Shown one piece after another: positions 29,955 through 41,754 of a stretch of DNA of 64,000 bases. This DNA comes from Agapanthus africanus (taxonomy: Eukaryota > Streptophyta > Magnoliopsida > Asparagales > Amaryllidaceae). A program made the translations under genes and the position numbers. The DNA lies in contig JASDDO010000016.1 of the NCBI GenBank assembly GCA_030015575.1, forward strand, positions 455,962,141 to 456,026,140. Direction: 5' to 3'. The notes under the pieces are model-generated. The model worked only from the letters and a program-made list of their open reading frames with translations, ran no database searches and was not told where the DNA came from. Numbering within the stretch: position 1 is the stretch's first letter; every line of letters begins with the position of its first letter.

Positions 29955-32900
29955 GCCAGTAGCTAGGATACGAAGCATGTTGTGGCTTCGGCCTCGAGTG
30001 TGTTTGTAATTGAGAACTGTTTGTCAATTAACTCTACTTCCTGGGTACTAGATACCGGAGCAGGATCTCATATATGTAATTCATTACATGCTTTGAGAAA
30101 CCATAGAGTTATCAGGATATGCGATTTGTCTCTCAGAGTTGCAAACGGAATGAGCGTGGACGCTGAATCCGTGGGAGAATATCGCCTAGGTTTGACAAGT
30201 GGGCAGATATTGATTCTACGTAACTATTTGTATGTACCTAGTTTGACTTGTAATATCATATCAGTATCCTCACTTTCAAGAGAGGGATATGATTTTACAT
30301 TCGTAAGCGATGTAGTTCACATCCACCTAAATCAAGTTCTGATTAGGTCCGGTACATTAGATGATGGTATATACGTATTGAGTCAAGCTCAGGTTTTCAA
30401 TGTCCAGAACACACTTAAAAGAAAGTCTCCAGAAATAAATCAGGCTTTCTTATGGCATTGTAGACTAGGTCACATCAATGAAACACGATTAACTAAGTTA
30501 CATAGAGAAGGATATTTGAATCCGTTCGAATATCAATCTTATGCTACTTATGAATCTTGTCTCATGAGAAAGATGACAAAAACTCCGTTTACTGGACACG
30601 GAGTAAGAGCGAGCGAGCTCTTGGGACTCGTACACAGTGACGTGTGCGGTCCAATATCTACACATGCGCGAGGTGGTTATTCCTACTTCATTACTTTTAC
30701 GGATGATTTCTCTAGGTATGGACATATCTTCTTGATGAAGCATAAATCCGAGGCCTTGAAGAAATTCCAGGAATACAAGAATGAAGTGGAAAACCAAACA
30801 GGCAAAAGTATTAAGACACCGAGATCTGATCGAGGTGGTGAATACTTAAGTGCCGAGTTCCTGGGTTACTTAAAAGAGAATGGAATTCTCTCTCAGCTTA
30901 CTCCTCCATACACACCACAACACAACGGTGTATCGGAAAGGAGGAATCGAACCCTATTGGATATGGTTCGTTCCATGATGAGTAAGGCTGAGTTACCGCG
31001 ATCTTTCTGGGGTTATGCACTAGAATCAGCTGCATATCTTTTGAACAAGGTTCCAACCAAGACTGTGCCTACCACACCATATCAGATGTGGAGTGCGAAG
31101 AAACCCTATCTTCAGTACCTGAAGACATGGGGATGTCCAGCTTTTGTAAAAAAACAGCATCCGGACAAGCTCGAGGCACGCTCAGTACAGTGTAAGTTTA
31201 TGGGATATCCAAAGAGCTCCATGGGATATTGTTTCTATTACGCAGAGGAACAAAAGGTTTTTGTTTCTCGTCATACCCACTTCTTAGAAGCTGAATTTTT
31301 AGAAAATCAGAAAAGTGGGAGCGCAGTAGAACTGGAAGAAATTCCAGAACCACAAGCTGTTACTGAAATTATGGTAGAACCAGAAGTTTCAGAAGAAAGG
31401 GACATACCAGCGCCTATCCGCAGAAGTAGTAGGCAGTCTCATCCGCCCGAGAGATACTACGGTTTTCTCATAGACGGGGATCGAGAAGATTGCATCATTG
31501 ATAATGATGACCCTACTAGCTTCTAACAAGCCATTCAGAGCGGCGACTCGGTAAAATGGCTGGATACAATGCGGACCGAAATGGAGTCCATGTACACTAA
31601 CAAAGTATGGACTTTGGACATTGCTCCAGATGGGGTAAAACCCGTAGAATGCAAATGGATTTTCAGAAAGAAGATTGGTGTGGATGGACAGGTTGAAACC
31701 TATAAGGCTAGACTTGTTGCAAAGGGTTTCCGTCAAAGACCTGGTTTGGACTATGACGAAACCTTTTCTCCAGTGGCTATGCTCAAATCCATTCGGGTCC
31801 TTCTTGCTATTGCTGCCTTCCACGATTATGAGATCTGGCAGATGGACGTAAAGACGGCCTTTCTAAATGGTAATTTGGAAGAGTGCGTCTATATGGATCA
31901 GCCAGAGGGATTCATTCAGAGTGGGAGCAGCGGTAAAGTGTGCAAACTGCTTAAGTCCATTTATGGACTAAAGCAGGCATCGTGGAGTTGGAACATCTGT
32001 TTTGATGATACTGTCAAAGAATTCGACTTTATCAAAAATCCAGATGAACCATGCATATACAGTAAGATTGTAGGGAGAGTTGTTGTATTCCTCGTCTTGT
32101 ACGTGGATGACATTCTCCTAATAGGAAATGATATTTCTATGCTACAGTCAGTCAAAAGATTCTTGTCACAGAAGTTCTCCATGAAGGACCTGCGTGATGC
32201 CACCTACAGTCTGGGGATCCAGATCTATCGTGATAGATCAAAGAGGATGTTGGGACTTTCGCAGTCCAAGTACATAGACACCATATTGAAAAGATTCAGT
32301 ATGGAAGATTCTAAGCGCGGTAACCTACCGGCTTGTCACGGAATCACCCTCTCCAAAGAGATGTCTCCCAAGACTGATTTGGAAAGGGATCACATGTCGA
32401 TTATACCCTACGCTTCTGCGGTAGACTCTATAATGTATGTGATATTATGTACCAGACCAGATGTAGCATACGCATTGAGCGTTGTAAGCCGGTATCAGGC
32501 AAGCCCAGGGAAGAAGCACTTGATAGCAGTAAAGAACATTCTCAAGTACCTGAGGAGGACTAAGGAGATGTTCTTGGTGTATGGCGGAAAAGACCTCCAG
32601 ATCGAGGCCTTTTCTGACTCCAGCTTCCAGAGTGACAAGGATGACTCCAAGTCCATGTCGGGTTATGTCTTTACCCTCAATGGAGGGACAGTCTGTTGGA
32701 AGAGTTCCAAGCAGGAGACCGTTGCCGACTCAACAATGGAAGCGGGGTACATAGCTGCTTGCGATGCCGCAAAAGAAGCTGTCTGGATGAAGAAGTTCCT
32801 CACAGAACTTAAAGTGGTTCCTACCAGTGTTGGTCCAATACCTCTGTATTGCGACAACAACGGCGCTATAGCTTTAGTGAAGGAACCCAGGTCCCATCAG

Positions 32901-33080
32901 AAGTCCAGACACATCTTAAGGCGGTATCACCTGATCAGGGAGATCGTAGATCGCCGGGAGATCGAGATAAAGAGAGTAGATATGGAGAATAACATTGCTG
33001 ATCCATTCACAAAGGCCATTCCTCAGACGCAGTTCGAGAGGCTATTCGAGATCATAGGTCTGCGATATGCCAGTACATGA
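29955..33080 (+). pseudogene. Copia pol of element B (protease, integrase, RT, RNase H)
   Basis: Near-complete pol of the copia order. Protease is at about 30030-30290 (W-V-L-D-T-G-A-G-S-H), the GAG-pre-integrase segment at about 30440-30600 (H-C-R-L-G-H-I-N), and the integrase core at about 30600-31150 (T-D-D-F-S-R-Y-G-H, S-D-R-G-G-E-Y, P-Q-H-N-G-V-S-E-R-R-N-R). Reverse transcriptase follows at about 31580-32330 (K-T-A-F-L-N-G, Y-V-D-D-I-L-L) and RNase H at about 32590-33060 (Y-C-D-N-N-G-A-I-A, ending H-I-L-R-R-Y-H-L-I-R-E). The enzymes would copy RNA into DNA and integrate it. Only a small number of breaks (one or two) is apparent, so the element is broken but recent. Confidence 0.9.
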
Positions 33081-33081
33081 C

Positions 33082-33100
33082 CCTAGTGCAAGTGGGAGAT
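33082..33100 (+). other. Polypurine tract of element B
   Basis: GTGCAAGTGGGAGAT directly precedes the 3' LTR, as in A and D. Confidence 0.88.
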
Positions 33101-35051
33101 TGTTAGTGTTTATGCCCTAGAAGGCCATTACTGTATCATACTAGTTTGTATATTACTTAATGGAAGCTTGGGATATTCACAGTTGTATTGACAGTCTTGC
33201 TAAAAATGGTAGTATGCCACTTGGTTTGTGTCTACTTTAATATGTGCATATGTTTCTTGTAACGTATCGCTTATACATATTAGTAGAGCCCTTAGGATCT
33301 TTCCTTGATTACCAGCGTTGTAATGGCAGTCACACTAGTGGGGGCTGGGTAGTCTATAAGCAACATCCTATACAGGTCCCTAGTCGTAAGATTATCGAGA
33401 CAGGGTATCGATACTCCGGAGTAGACTAGTGTGTACGCTTCTCATCCCAGTTGGGGAGATGGTCTGTCCTACAGCCATCAGTACGTCGTACTGGAGATAG
33501 TATACAGGTTCTCGTTAGGTTACGGGTACACCGGACAGGACTCGCCGGGAACTACAGGTTGGATTTATACCCATCGTCAAATAGCAGTTCCCAGGTGACA
33601 TGAGTACAGCTTAGTCCGTCGACTTGACACTGCTACTTCGCCTCGAGTGTGTTCCCTCTGTTCTTAGATTACTACCCTACCACGGCTCAAAAGAGTCGTG
33701 CAAATAGGTAGTAGTTGGGTGCAGTCCCGAAGCACTTGGAGGCAGTGGCGGTTAGACAGGATTCGTCTCTCCCGGTATTGGGGGTTGATATAGCGCTGTG
33801 TATGGAGAGCCATTACGCAAAGTCTCTGGCCAGGGCAAGCGAGATTTACTGGTAGGTTCTAGTAGTTTCTCAAGGTGTAATGGGCTGCACTCCGACACGA
33901 CTTATACCGCTATTAGGGGTCTGACGTTTACCGCCCCATAGGCCCGATATGCGATAGTCCTAGACGAACAGACCGGACTGTACGGAGAATGTCATATCAG
34001 GCTCAGTAGTTGTTCGGATGGGTTTCCTCATCGGCCTTCTTATCGACATCTACCTGGGAACCGTTACGTACAGCTAGTGCCGCTTGCGGTCTGTGGTTAA
34101 ACCCACTGCCAGCGTAGTGTCGAGTCTTTAGAGTCCCACATAGAGAGTTTCCCTGCTTCGGGCAAAACGATATAGAGGTCGTATGGTTTTACGACAGGGT
34201 TCGGACGCATACGTGTTTTTACGCACGTACGATGTTCGGACAGTTTTTACTAGTCGGCTTTGGTTTAAGCCAGATTCTACTATCGGATTATTGGATTTAT
34301 ACAGTCTAAAGTTTTTCCATGTTTTCACGGATAGGAGGGGCGTTCTCGTAATTTGTCGGGAAGCTTCTAGAAGGATGATGACTTGGAGGCTAAGGCGGCA
34401 TTTGCATTTATTGGATTAATGAGTCATGAGAGTGAATCATCCATAGAGTTAATGTTGCATTAATGTTTTAAATGACTCATGAGATGAATCACTCTATGAA
34501 TTAATGAAGCATGATGACACATATTTATTTGTTATTCATTTTAGTAAAATCATATGCTTCATATATTCAAATGATATCATTCATCCAAAAGGATGCTCAT
34601 TCTCACATTCTCTCTCCTCAAGCTCTTTCTCTTCAAACCCTAACCCTAATCTCTCATGTGTTGAGATCAAGGGTTAGCAAGACTTGTTAATCCATAATCC
34701 TACTCTATATCCCCTAGGTTGCTTAGATTAGCAATTTGAGAAACCTACTTACCTCAAGTTAGAGGTCAAGCTTGGAGTAGTAGCTCTCGGTGGATCGTCT
34801 TTGACTCAAGGAGGCCGTTGAGGTGCCGACGTTCCAAAGAGCCTACGAGGTGTGGAGGACAGCGATGAAGACCCGAAGGACAAGTAACGTGAGGTATAAC
34901 TTCGAATCCGAGTAGTTAAACCTTTCGTAGTTTGCTAGTAATGGTTTAGACATGATCCGTGTGCTCAAGTCCGTGTTACGACGCTTTGATAATTGTTTTT
35001 CATATATTCCACCTCCCCACAAGCTTGTGGGGTGCGTGACATGGACTTAAA
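33101..35051 (+). repeat. Element B 3' LTR, uninterrupted
   Basis: 1951-bp LTR starting TGTTAGTGTTTATGCCC and ending CTTAAA, followed by the target duplication GTATT (35052-35056). Its length equals the summed three pieces of the 5' LTR. It carries an ACGTG-type hairpin near 34200-34235 and the TGASTCA sites. Confidence 0.94.
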
Positions 35052-35056
35052 GTATT

Positions 35057-35792
35057 TTGATACGAATACGGGTATGTATATACGGTAGAGAATATTTTAT
35101 ATTTATACAAAATACATTCTAGAAGGGGACACCTATAATATGGATTTTTCTATTTATTGATAAATAGAAAATGAGGTGTAAAGGAAGCATGGGATGAGGG
35201 ATGGTTTGGGAATTTATTTCCATCACTATTGAAGTATGGCTACAATTTTAAAAAGAAAAAGAAAAAGCTTCATATTAGTTTACTAGCCATTCTTCATGTT
35301 GAAAACTCTTTTTTTCCTTGAGCTCATTTCCTTCTTGAGTTGCTATCATCTCTTCGTTGCTTCCTCCTCTTCAAAATCCTATCATTCTCATGAGTTGAGA
35401 AACAAGGTCTTTTGAGAAAGAGAAATCACCATTGATCTTCTCCTCTCATCCTTGACTAGCTAGATTAGCAATCTAGTTAGTTAAGTTTCTTTCACTTGAA
35501 AGTTATAGCTTGCATCTAGGACCTACGGGTGGATCATCTAGGATCCGGGAGACCGGCAATCAAACTACACCAAAGATCCAAAAGGAGCTTAAGAAGGGGA
35601 TTCAAGGCCCGAAGGACACGAATCCAATAGGTATAAAGTTCTAACATGGTAGAATAAATACCTTTGTAGTATAGCTAGTTACGGTTTTGTGGTAGATCTT
35701 GGTTAAAATGTATTTCTTGCATGCTCTCAAAATTCGGTTTTTGAAATTCCGCTTCTCTACGAATCTTGTAGAGCATGTAAATTAGACTTACA
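35057..35792 (+). repeat. Element A 3' LTR, piece 3
   Basis: Resumes the A LTR after B. The end ATTAGACTTACA matches the CTTACA ends of D, and upstream features (GGTGGATCAT, AAGGCCCGAAGGACA) parallel the end of the B LTR. The exact end at 35792 is inferred from this similarity, because the 5' target duplication is outside the window. Confidence 0.75.
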
Positions 35793-37247
35793 AGGGTTAA
35801 GTTAGTTTATTTGTTGTATATTTTGGTTAATTTTAGATGTAGGGTTTGGGTTAGCTTATTAATTTTAGTTATATATATAGAGTGAGAGAGGGGGGGGGGG
35901 AGAGGGAGAATGGAAGTATACGTTACTAATAATTTATGTGATTGTAGAGTAGACGTCGACGTGATTGCTCCTGTTTCTTCACTTTCTATATACGGCAGTC
36001 TCCAGTACACAACTTTATCATTTTTAATTATTAAATACTAAAATTATCCTAAGTTACCATACCTAGATTAAGTCACCAATTAAATATTAATTAAACCGAA
36101 AACATAGATACTTGGCATGTCATAAACCAATTAGTTATATTGTCAATGTCTTAAACCAATTACCAATTAAGCGTGTTGTTGTTCTTGATATCCATTTTGT
36201 TTGCAATATTTGCGTGTCTAATGTGGATGTGTGTGTACTATGTGTGTGTAATATATTGTGTATGGACATTTGTTTGTAAGAGAGAGAGAGAGAGTGTGAG
36301 ACTTACCCTTATGTAATTTTCATTGTATGGATACAAGTTTATTTTAATGAATGCAGATGCTTCGTTAATAATATCGATTGTTTGAGAATTTACCATTCAA
36401 ACTGAAAATTCCAAAATCTGAAAAAAAATAGTTCAATAACTGACGATACATAAACGATACTGAAACCATCAAAGCCAATCTATTTAAGTGCATGCTACTC
36501 GATGATGAAAAAAGGTAAACCAATACATATCATCATCGAGTATCTCACATTGAAAAAATGTCGCGACTTAGAACCCGTCTATCGGTTATATGCGTACGGT
36601 TATTTTCATGACATAAAATTACGCGTGCATTGTCAATCTCGAACGTTAATCGTTCTTCGTTGACAACTATCTCGTAGTTTATGTGACGAGAATACTAGTC
36701 GCACTATAACCGATATATTTGTCCCGTTTTGGACAAGTTAAAAATGTATAACGTATACACTTTCCAGCGTACTTATACTTTTCATTCGTTTTGAGATGAG
36801 TTTCGTCAGTACCTTTCCACTTGTTCTCCGTGTACAAATATAGTTGAGACGATCATCTCAATACTGATAGTATTGAGATATTTATCTCTTCTATTGCAGT
36901 GTACTCAGAGAACAGCGGGGAGGTGCTGTCGAAATTTTCTTGAAGCGAGTGGAAGTATAAATCCAGTGGGTGTATGCGTTATAAATTCTTAATAAGATAG
37001 AAGCCTTACCCCCGACAGCTGTTACCCATTGACATCCAAGATAGAAGCGTTAATATTATTTATAGCCATGATAAATCATTCAAATGTATTTCCCAGACAC
37101 TGTTGTCATTCTCTTCTTTGTCTATAACTATCTCGTTCTTAGCTTTCTCACTGTAGTATAAAACTGTTAATATCGTGTATAATTTTAAAATGTTTATTAT
37201 GATATAATAATTAATTGTGAACTATATTAGGTTTTACGTATCGGAAA
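35793..37247. other. AT-rich flanking DNA, no gene seen
   Basis: About 1.45 kb outside the left nest. It has a G-rich tract at 35881-35910, a (GA)n run at 36279-36294 and a group of foldbacks at 36496-36878. No reading frame with family features. Some of it may be the 5' region of the CACTA relic that follows. Confidence 0.6.
36496..36878. repeat. Three foldback (hairpin) sequences
   Basis: First: perfect 12-bp arms TACTCGATGATG (36496-36507) and CATCATCGAGTA (36531-36542). Second: a long imperfect foldback centred near 36648, with perfect 11-bp segments TATCGGTTATA (36580-36590) and TATAACCGATA (36705-36715) and roughly 75 % pairing between. Third: perfect 10-bp arms TCTCAATACT and AGTATTGAGA around GAT (36856-36878). 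These resemble MITE or subterminal transposon structure; no target duplication was identified. Confidence 0.6.
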
Positions 37248-37250
37248 AGA

Positions 37251-38030
37251 ATGGATAAGACTTGGATAAATAAGAACAAGTTTGACTCTGAATTTAAAAT
37301 CCGTGTAGAAGAGTTTATGCAATTCTCGTCAAGAGTGGGTGGTAGTCGGATCCCTGTTCCTGTAGGAAATGTTGTAATGGTAAAAGTGATAGTCGAGAGG
37401 AAGTTTGACTGCATATACTTGCTAACGGTTTCTGTGAAGGTTACACTATCTGGCACTTGCATGGAGAGGTCGTGGACTATAGAATCGGTACATATCGTCT
37501 GTTACCGCTTCCTATAAGAATCCCATCAACCACCGGTTTAAATGATATGATAGACGAGTTATATGATGGCCTGAACGATGATACCCCTACGGATGATACG
37601 GTTCCAGATTCCGAATCTGTTAGTTTTTTTAAATATATGGAGGATACTAAGAAATCACTTTACGAGGGTGCGACAATGACGAAGTTGGATTGGATGGTTC
37701 GCATGTTTCATCTTAAATATAAAAGTTTATGAAGCAACAAGTCGGTCGATGACTTTCTAAAGATAGAGAAGGAGGTTTACCCGAATTCCGATCTCCCTGC
37801 AAATTTTCTAAAGATGAAAATGATTATTGCCGACATCAGTTTCAGTTATCAAAAAATTGATGTATGTACAAATGACTGCATGTTATTCATGACAGATAAT
37901 GATATGAACTTAAATAAATATAGTACTTTTGGGAAATCGAGGTGGATATTACATAAAAGGCCCCTGGAGGATGATGAGTCAATTCCGAAAATTCCCGTGA
38001 AGGTGTTGCGCTTTTTTTCTATTAAGAAAA
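37251..38030 (+). pseudogene. CACTA (En/Spm) transposase N-terminal fragment
   Basis: Relic of a TnpD-type transposase, which would cut and move CACTA elements. It begins M-D-K-T-W-I-N-K-N-K-F-D and continues to E-E-F-M-Q-F, the signature of the plant transposase-associated N-terminal domain. Downstream, W-H-L-H-G-E and then M-F-H-L-K-Y-K-S with D-V-C-T-N-D-C-M-L-F follow the usual order. These parts lie in at least two frames with a stop between, so there are at least two frameshifts. It is truncated at about 38030 by the C3 LTR fragment, after roughly 260 residues; the catalytic core of the family, which lies further on, is absent. Ends of the transposon were not found. Confidence 0.7.
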
Positions 38031-38421
38031 GTCTCACGCCCCGCTTCCCAAAAGACGGAAGCAGGTACGTAACGAGGCCCGCGACGTATTTATTTCGAGA
38101 AGGTCATTTCCTGGAATATATACGCTAAGCATAATTGAGCGAAATAAAATGAAAAAAAATTAACATGAGATTTAAACTTCAACAACTTTATTTACATTCA
38201 AACTTGATACATTTACAATACACGAGTTCAGCTGAAAAGGAAATACAAGAAAAGAAATGCCTAAACATGTGGCATACATAAACTGAAAGAGAAGATGTGT
38301 TAAGATAAGCTTGAGTAGTAGTCTGGTCGTAATCTCATGCAGTCACTTCTAACTTCTCAGTCTCTACACCACCTGACGAACATCCAAAAAGAAAGAGATG
38401 GGTGTGTAGGGTGTTTTTCAT
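38031..38421 (-). mobile_element. C-type LTR fragment C3
   Basis: About 390 bp matching the left end of C1 (TCACGCCCCGCTTCCC, ACGTATTTA, CGCTAAGCATAATTGAGC, TTTATTTACATTCA, CCTGACGAACAT). Orientation as C1. It is cut by the Tat element F at 38422, and the DNA beyond F (62743 on) does not resemble the rest of a C LTR, so it was already truncated or rearranged. TTCAT at 38417-38421 is the target duplication of F. Confidence 0.75.
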
Positions 38422-41400
38422 TGTTCCCCGCCGAAACACGGAGACGCGACCGCGCAGGTCCGTCTCGCCTGAATTTCGGGGCAGATGCTAATTGGTGCTA
38501 TCCGTCTACCTCTCCGATGATGCCAAGTTGATTTATAACACCATGTATCGAAGCTTTAAACGGATGCGGCCGATGTAGCAGACTTCGTCAGATTCCCCCT
38601 CATTTGAGGGGTTTTTGATTGTGGGGACGCTCTTCCCTGCAGGCGCAAGCCCCTGCAGTTAATTACGCTACCGCATCGCGGTAACCACTTTCTCCTTCTC
38701 CATATGGCCACTTCGTGTCGTGGGTGTTTGTTTTGTTTTTGGTTGCCCGTGGATTGTTTACGGAGACTAATGTATGTTGTCGCCCATAGGGCGTGGATTA
38801 GTCCAAATCCGTATTTTCTTAGATTTGGGTTTGGGGTTGGGTTTAAGGATACGTTAGTTTCATTTGAAACTAAGATTAACTTAAACATTTGTTAAGGATA
38901 CATTAGTCTAATTTAAGACTAAGATCAACTTAACGGGATCGTTTAGATCCAACAAAAGAGCATTTGGACTCTATTGTTTAGTTTAGGGACATTGCGGTCG
39001 ATTACCAGTTTAACGACATGGTGGTCCAATGTTAGTTTAAGGACATCTCGGTCCGTTGTTAGTTTAAGCACATCTCGGTCCATGGGTTTTAAAGAACCCC
39101 ACAGTCCGAGGTTAAGGACATCATAGTCCGTGGGTTTAAAGTGACCCCATAGTCCAGTTTAAAGACGTCATAGTCTATGAAATATATGGTTGTCGGGACC
39201 CATCGCCTCTCTGAAGACGTTGAAGGATTACAACGACAAATATCAGAGGAGTAAAAAGATGTACCCTTGAACCAATTTTGGTTGGTAGATCTGTAGGCCA
39301 GTTTGATACTAAGATCTGTTAAAATATTTAGGAGCAGATTGGCTCAATTAATATGAGTTGAGGACTTATGCCCAATCTTGGGCTAAGTCCAATCAAGTTA
39401 AAATCTTTAACATTTATTTTGGGTTGTCGAGCATTTGTTTGGGCTTGGCCCTTTTAATATTGCTGAGCATTTATCAGAGCTCTGGGCTTATTTAAAGAAC
39501 AATTTACGTTCTATCAGCGCAACATGTGGCGCTCTTGGCGCTTTCTGCTAGTCAAAGAGCGCAGTGCGCTTCTGCCGAGTAGCGCACACGTGAGGGACAC
39601 ATGTCACGATTGGCGCTAAGCGCCAGATGATGGGCGCATTGCACCAGTTTATGAGCGCATTGCGCTAGTAGTTTAGTGGCGCACACGTAATTGACACGTG
39701 GTGCGCCTGGCGCTGAGCGCTAGCCCATGAGCGCAGTGCGCTATTTCGAGAGCGCAAAGCGCTAACTGTTAAGAGGCGCACACGTGAGGGACACGTGGCG
39801 CATTTGGCGCCGAGCGCTCGTCCAAGAGCGCAGAAGCGCAGTTCAAAGGCGTAAAGCACATCTGATCAATTTTTATGATCTGAGAAATAAATTATTGTTT
39901 ATAAGAGACTTTGTCTCAAGATTCTAAGAACAAAAGTTCTTATTTTGTAGGAGATGTTTTGATCTCTTATTTTAGTGAAAGGCTTTGCCTTTATGGATCT
40001 ATGATCCTAAGTGAATTGAATAATTCTCCCCCCTCCTTTTATGTTGAGATGTATTGCTCTCATTTTGTAAAAGACCTTAGTATTGTAGATCTATGATCTG
40101 TGAGAAGATTTATATTCTTCTTTTTATTTTATGATGGGATCTTTTGATCTCTTTTTGAAAAGACCTTGGTCTTTGTAGATCTATTATCTTTAAAGAAGTG
40201 AGTTCTTCTTTTTTAATTATAAGATGATTTCATCTCTGTGCTTATCATCATTCATTTCTTTACCTTGAAGAAAGTTTTTTTCTTCTGAGAGCTTGCTCTT
40301 TTTCTTTTAATTTCTCAAACTTTATGAGGAGGTTTCTCTCTATGCTTCTGTATATCTTCTTTTTTTTTATTTTGGAAGGAAGGATTATTGGTCGTTGGGA
40401 TCCACCACCTCTCCGACGACACTGAGAGATTACAGTGCTATATATTGAAGGTGCGGAGGGATGTATCCTTTGAACCATATCCCACACATCAGGGGGGAAG
40501 AACAGGCTGGAGCTTAAGCTTCTCGCTGCTGAAAAAGGCTTCTTTGTGTTCGCGCACGTGCGTCGCACGTGTTGGACGCACATTTTGCACGTAGCGCACA
40601 TGGAGTTTGCGCATATGTGCATTATGGGGGGAGCAAGCTCCTATGGAGAACGAGTCTCCTTTTAATATTATTGAATATTCTCATGTGGTACGCACGTGCG
40701 TTGCACGTGGTGCGCTCATGGTGGGCACACGTGCGTTGCACGTAGCGCACATGGCGCTTGCGCATATGCGCATTATGGGGAGGGAGTAAGCTCCTATGGA
40801 GAACGTATCTCCTTTTAATATTATTAAATATTCTCATGTGGTGCGCACGTGCGTTGCACGTGGTGCGCGCATAGCGGGCACACGTGCGTTGCACGTAGCG
40901 CATATGGCGCTTGCGCATATATGCATTATGAGGGGAGCAAGCTCATATGGAGAACGTATGTCCTTTTAATATTATTAAATAATCTCATGTAGTGTGCACG
41001 TGCGTTGCACGTAGTGCACATGGCGCTTGCGAATATACGCATTATGGGGGGAGCAAGCCCATTTGGAGAACGTATCTCCTTTGAGAATTGAATCTTTTGA
41101 GGATTGAACTCTCCATTTTCTAAGAGGTATCCCCTCTTATTTATGTGGGAGTGGTAGAGAAGGGATCTCTCCTTTTTTCGGTGTGGGACTAAAAATGCAT
41201 TCCCCATGTAATAGAGCATTACTTTAGATTACATGTGCATAGCACATTTGCTCATAACTTTTGATCCCGGATGAATTATGAGGCCCATAATATATCAAAT
41301 CAAAGGATTTTTCGAGACACTTTCAATACCATCAGAATTTAGCTGTTTCTCATTCGGAAGTTTATTAAAATACAGCTCAGAAAATTTTGGTTCGCATTTT

Positions 41401-41646
41401 CTTCCTTAGATCACATGTGGATAGCACATATGCTCATAACTTTTGATCCCAGATGAATTATAAGGCCCATAATATATCAAATCGAAGGTTTTTTCGAGAT
41501 GCGTTCAATACCATTAGATTTTAGCTGTTTTTCATTTGAGAGTTTATCAAAATACAGCCCGAAAAATACTGGTTCACATTTTCTTAAGCGTATCGCTGTC
41601 ATTTGATACCTTGGGCTCTTTTGCGCAGAAATTTTTGGCTGGAACA
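38422..41646 (-). repeat. Element F 3' LTR with internal tandem repeats
   Basis: 3225-bp LTR (TGTTCCCCG ... GGAACA on the plus strand). Inside are a 54-bp-type repeat (about 38975-39175), a GCGC-rich array (39515-39870), a 116-157 bp repeat with ACGTGCGTTGCACGT and GAGCAAGCTCCTATGGAG (40555-41090), and a 181-bp tandem duplication (41222-41583). The same arrays are in the 5' LTR with different copy spacing. Confidence 0.92.
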
Positions 41647-41665
41647 AATGCCCTCCACTATTTTG
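41647..41665 (-). other. Polypurine tract of element F
   Basis: On the minus strand AATAGTGGAGGGCATT directly precedes the 3' LTR. Confidence 0.7.
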
Positions 41666-41754
41666 TCCACGTAAGTATGTATGTGGGTGAAGTAGTGCAG
41701 AGTTATGCATGACCATAGAATTGAGGGCTTAGGAGACAAGTTTAGGGTCCTTGT

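Larger units (their letters stand above)
6945..35051 (+). mobile_element. Ty1/copia element B, complete structure with two nested inserts
   Basis: Full-length copia element inserted into the A LTR and flanked by GTATT duplications. Its 5' LTR is split into 6945-7114, 15703-17380 and 27037-27139. The primer site is at 27141, followed by a leader of about 2 kb, gag, pol, the polypurine tract and the 3' LTR at 33101-35051. Without inserts E and D and their duplications the element is about 9.9 kb. The two LTRs are both 1951 bp and differ by about 3-4 % in the parts I compared, which at a commonly used plant LTR rate of 1.3e-8 per site per year suggests about 1-1.5 million years. The coding region is mostly open with few breaks. 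The copia lineage is not assigned; no envelope-like frame follows pol. Confidence 0.92.
1..35792 (+). mobile_element. Ty1/copia element A, 3' part (host of the left nest)
   Basis: Outermost and oldest copia element of the left half. Only its 3' part is in the window: a decayed pol region (1-2842), a polypurine tract and a 3' LTR of about 2010 bp in three pieces (2858-3055, 5869-6944, 35057-35792). The pieces rejoin once the inserts C1 and B and one copy of each target duplication (ACTTA, GTATT) are removed. The left end and 5' LTR lie outside the window, so its own target duplication cannot be read. The element is broken, with many lesions in pol. The right end is set by an ACTTACA terminus like that of the D LTRs. 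Confidence 0.85.

Noticed and set aside
35793-37247. Possible host gene between the two nests
   Set aside because: No reading frame of useful length or with domain features was found. The only protein similarity nearby is the CACTA transposase fragment.
40622-40918. Cysteine- and arginine-rich frames in the Tat LTR (also 61341-61809)
   Set aside because: They translate the ACGTGCGTTGCACGT repeats. The frames differ between the two LTRs and have no conserved start.
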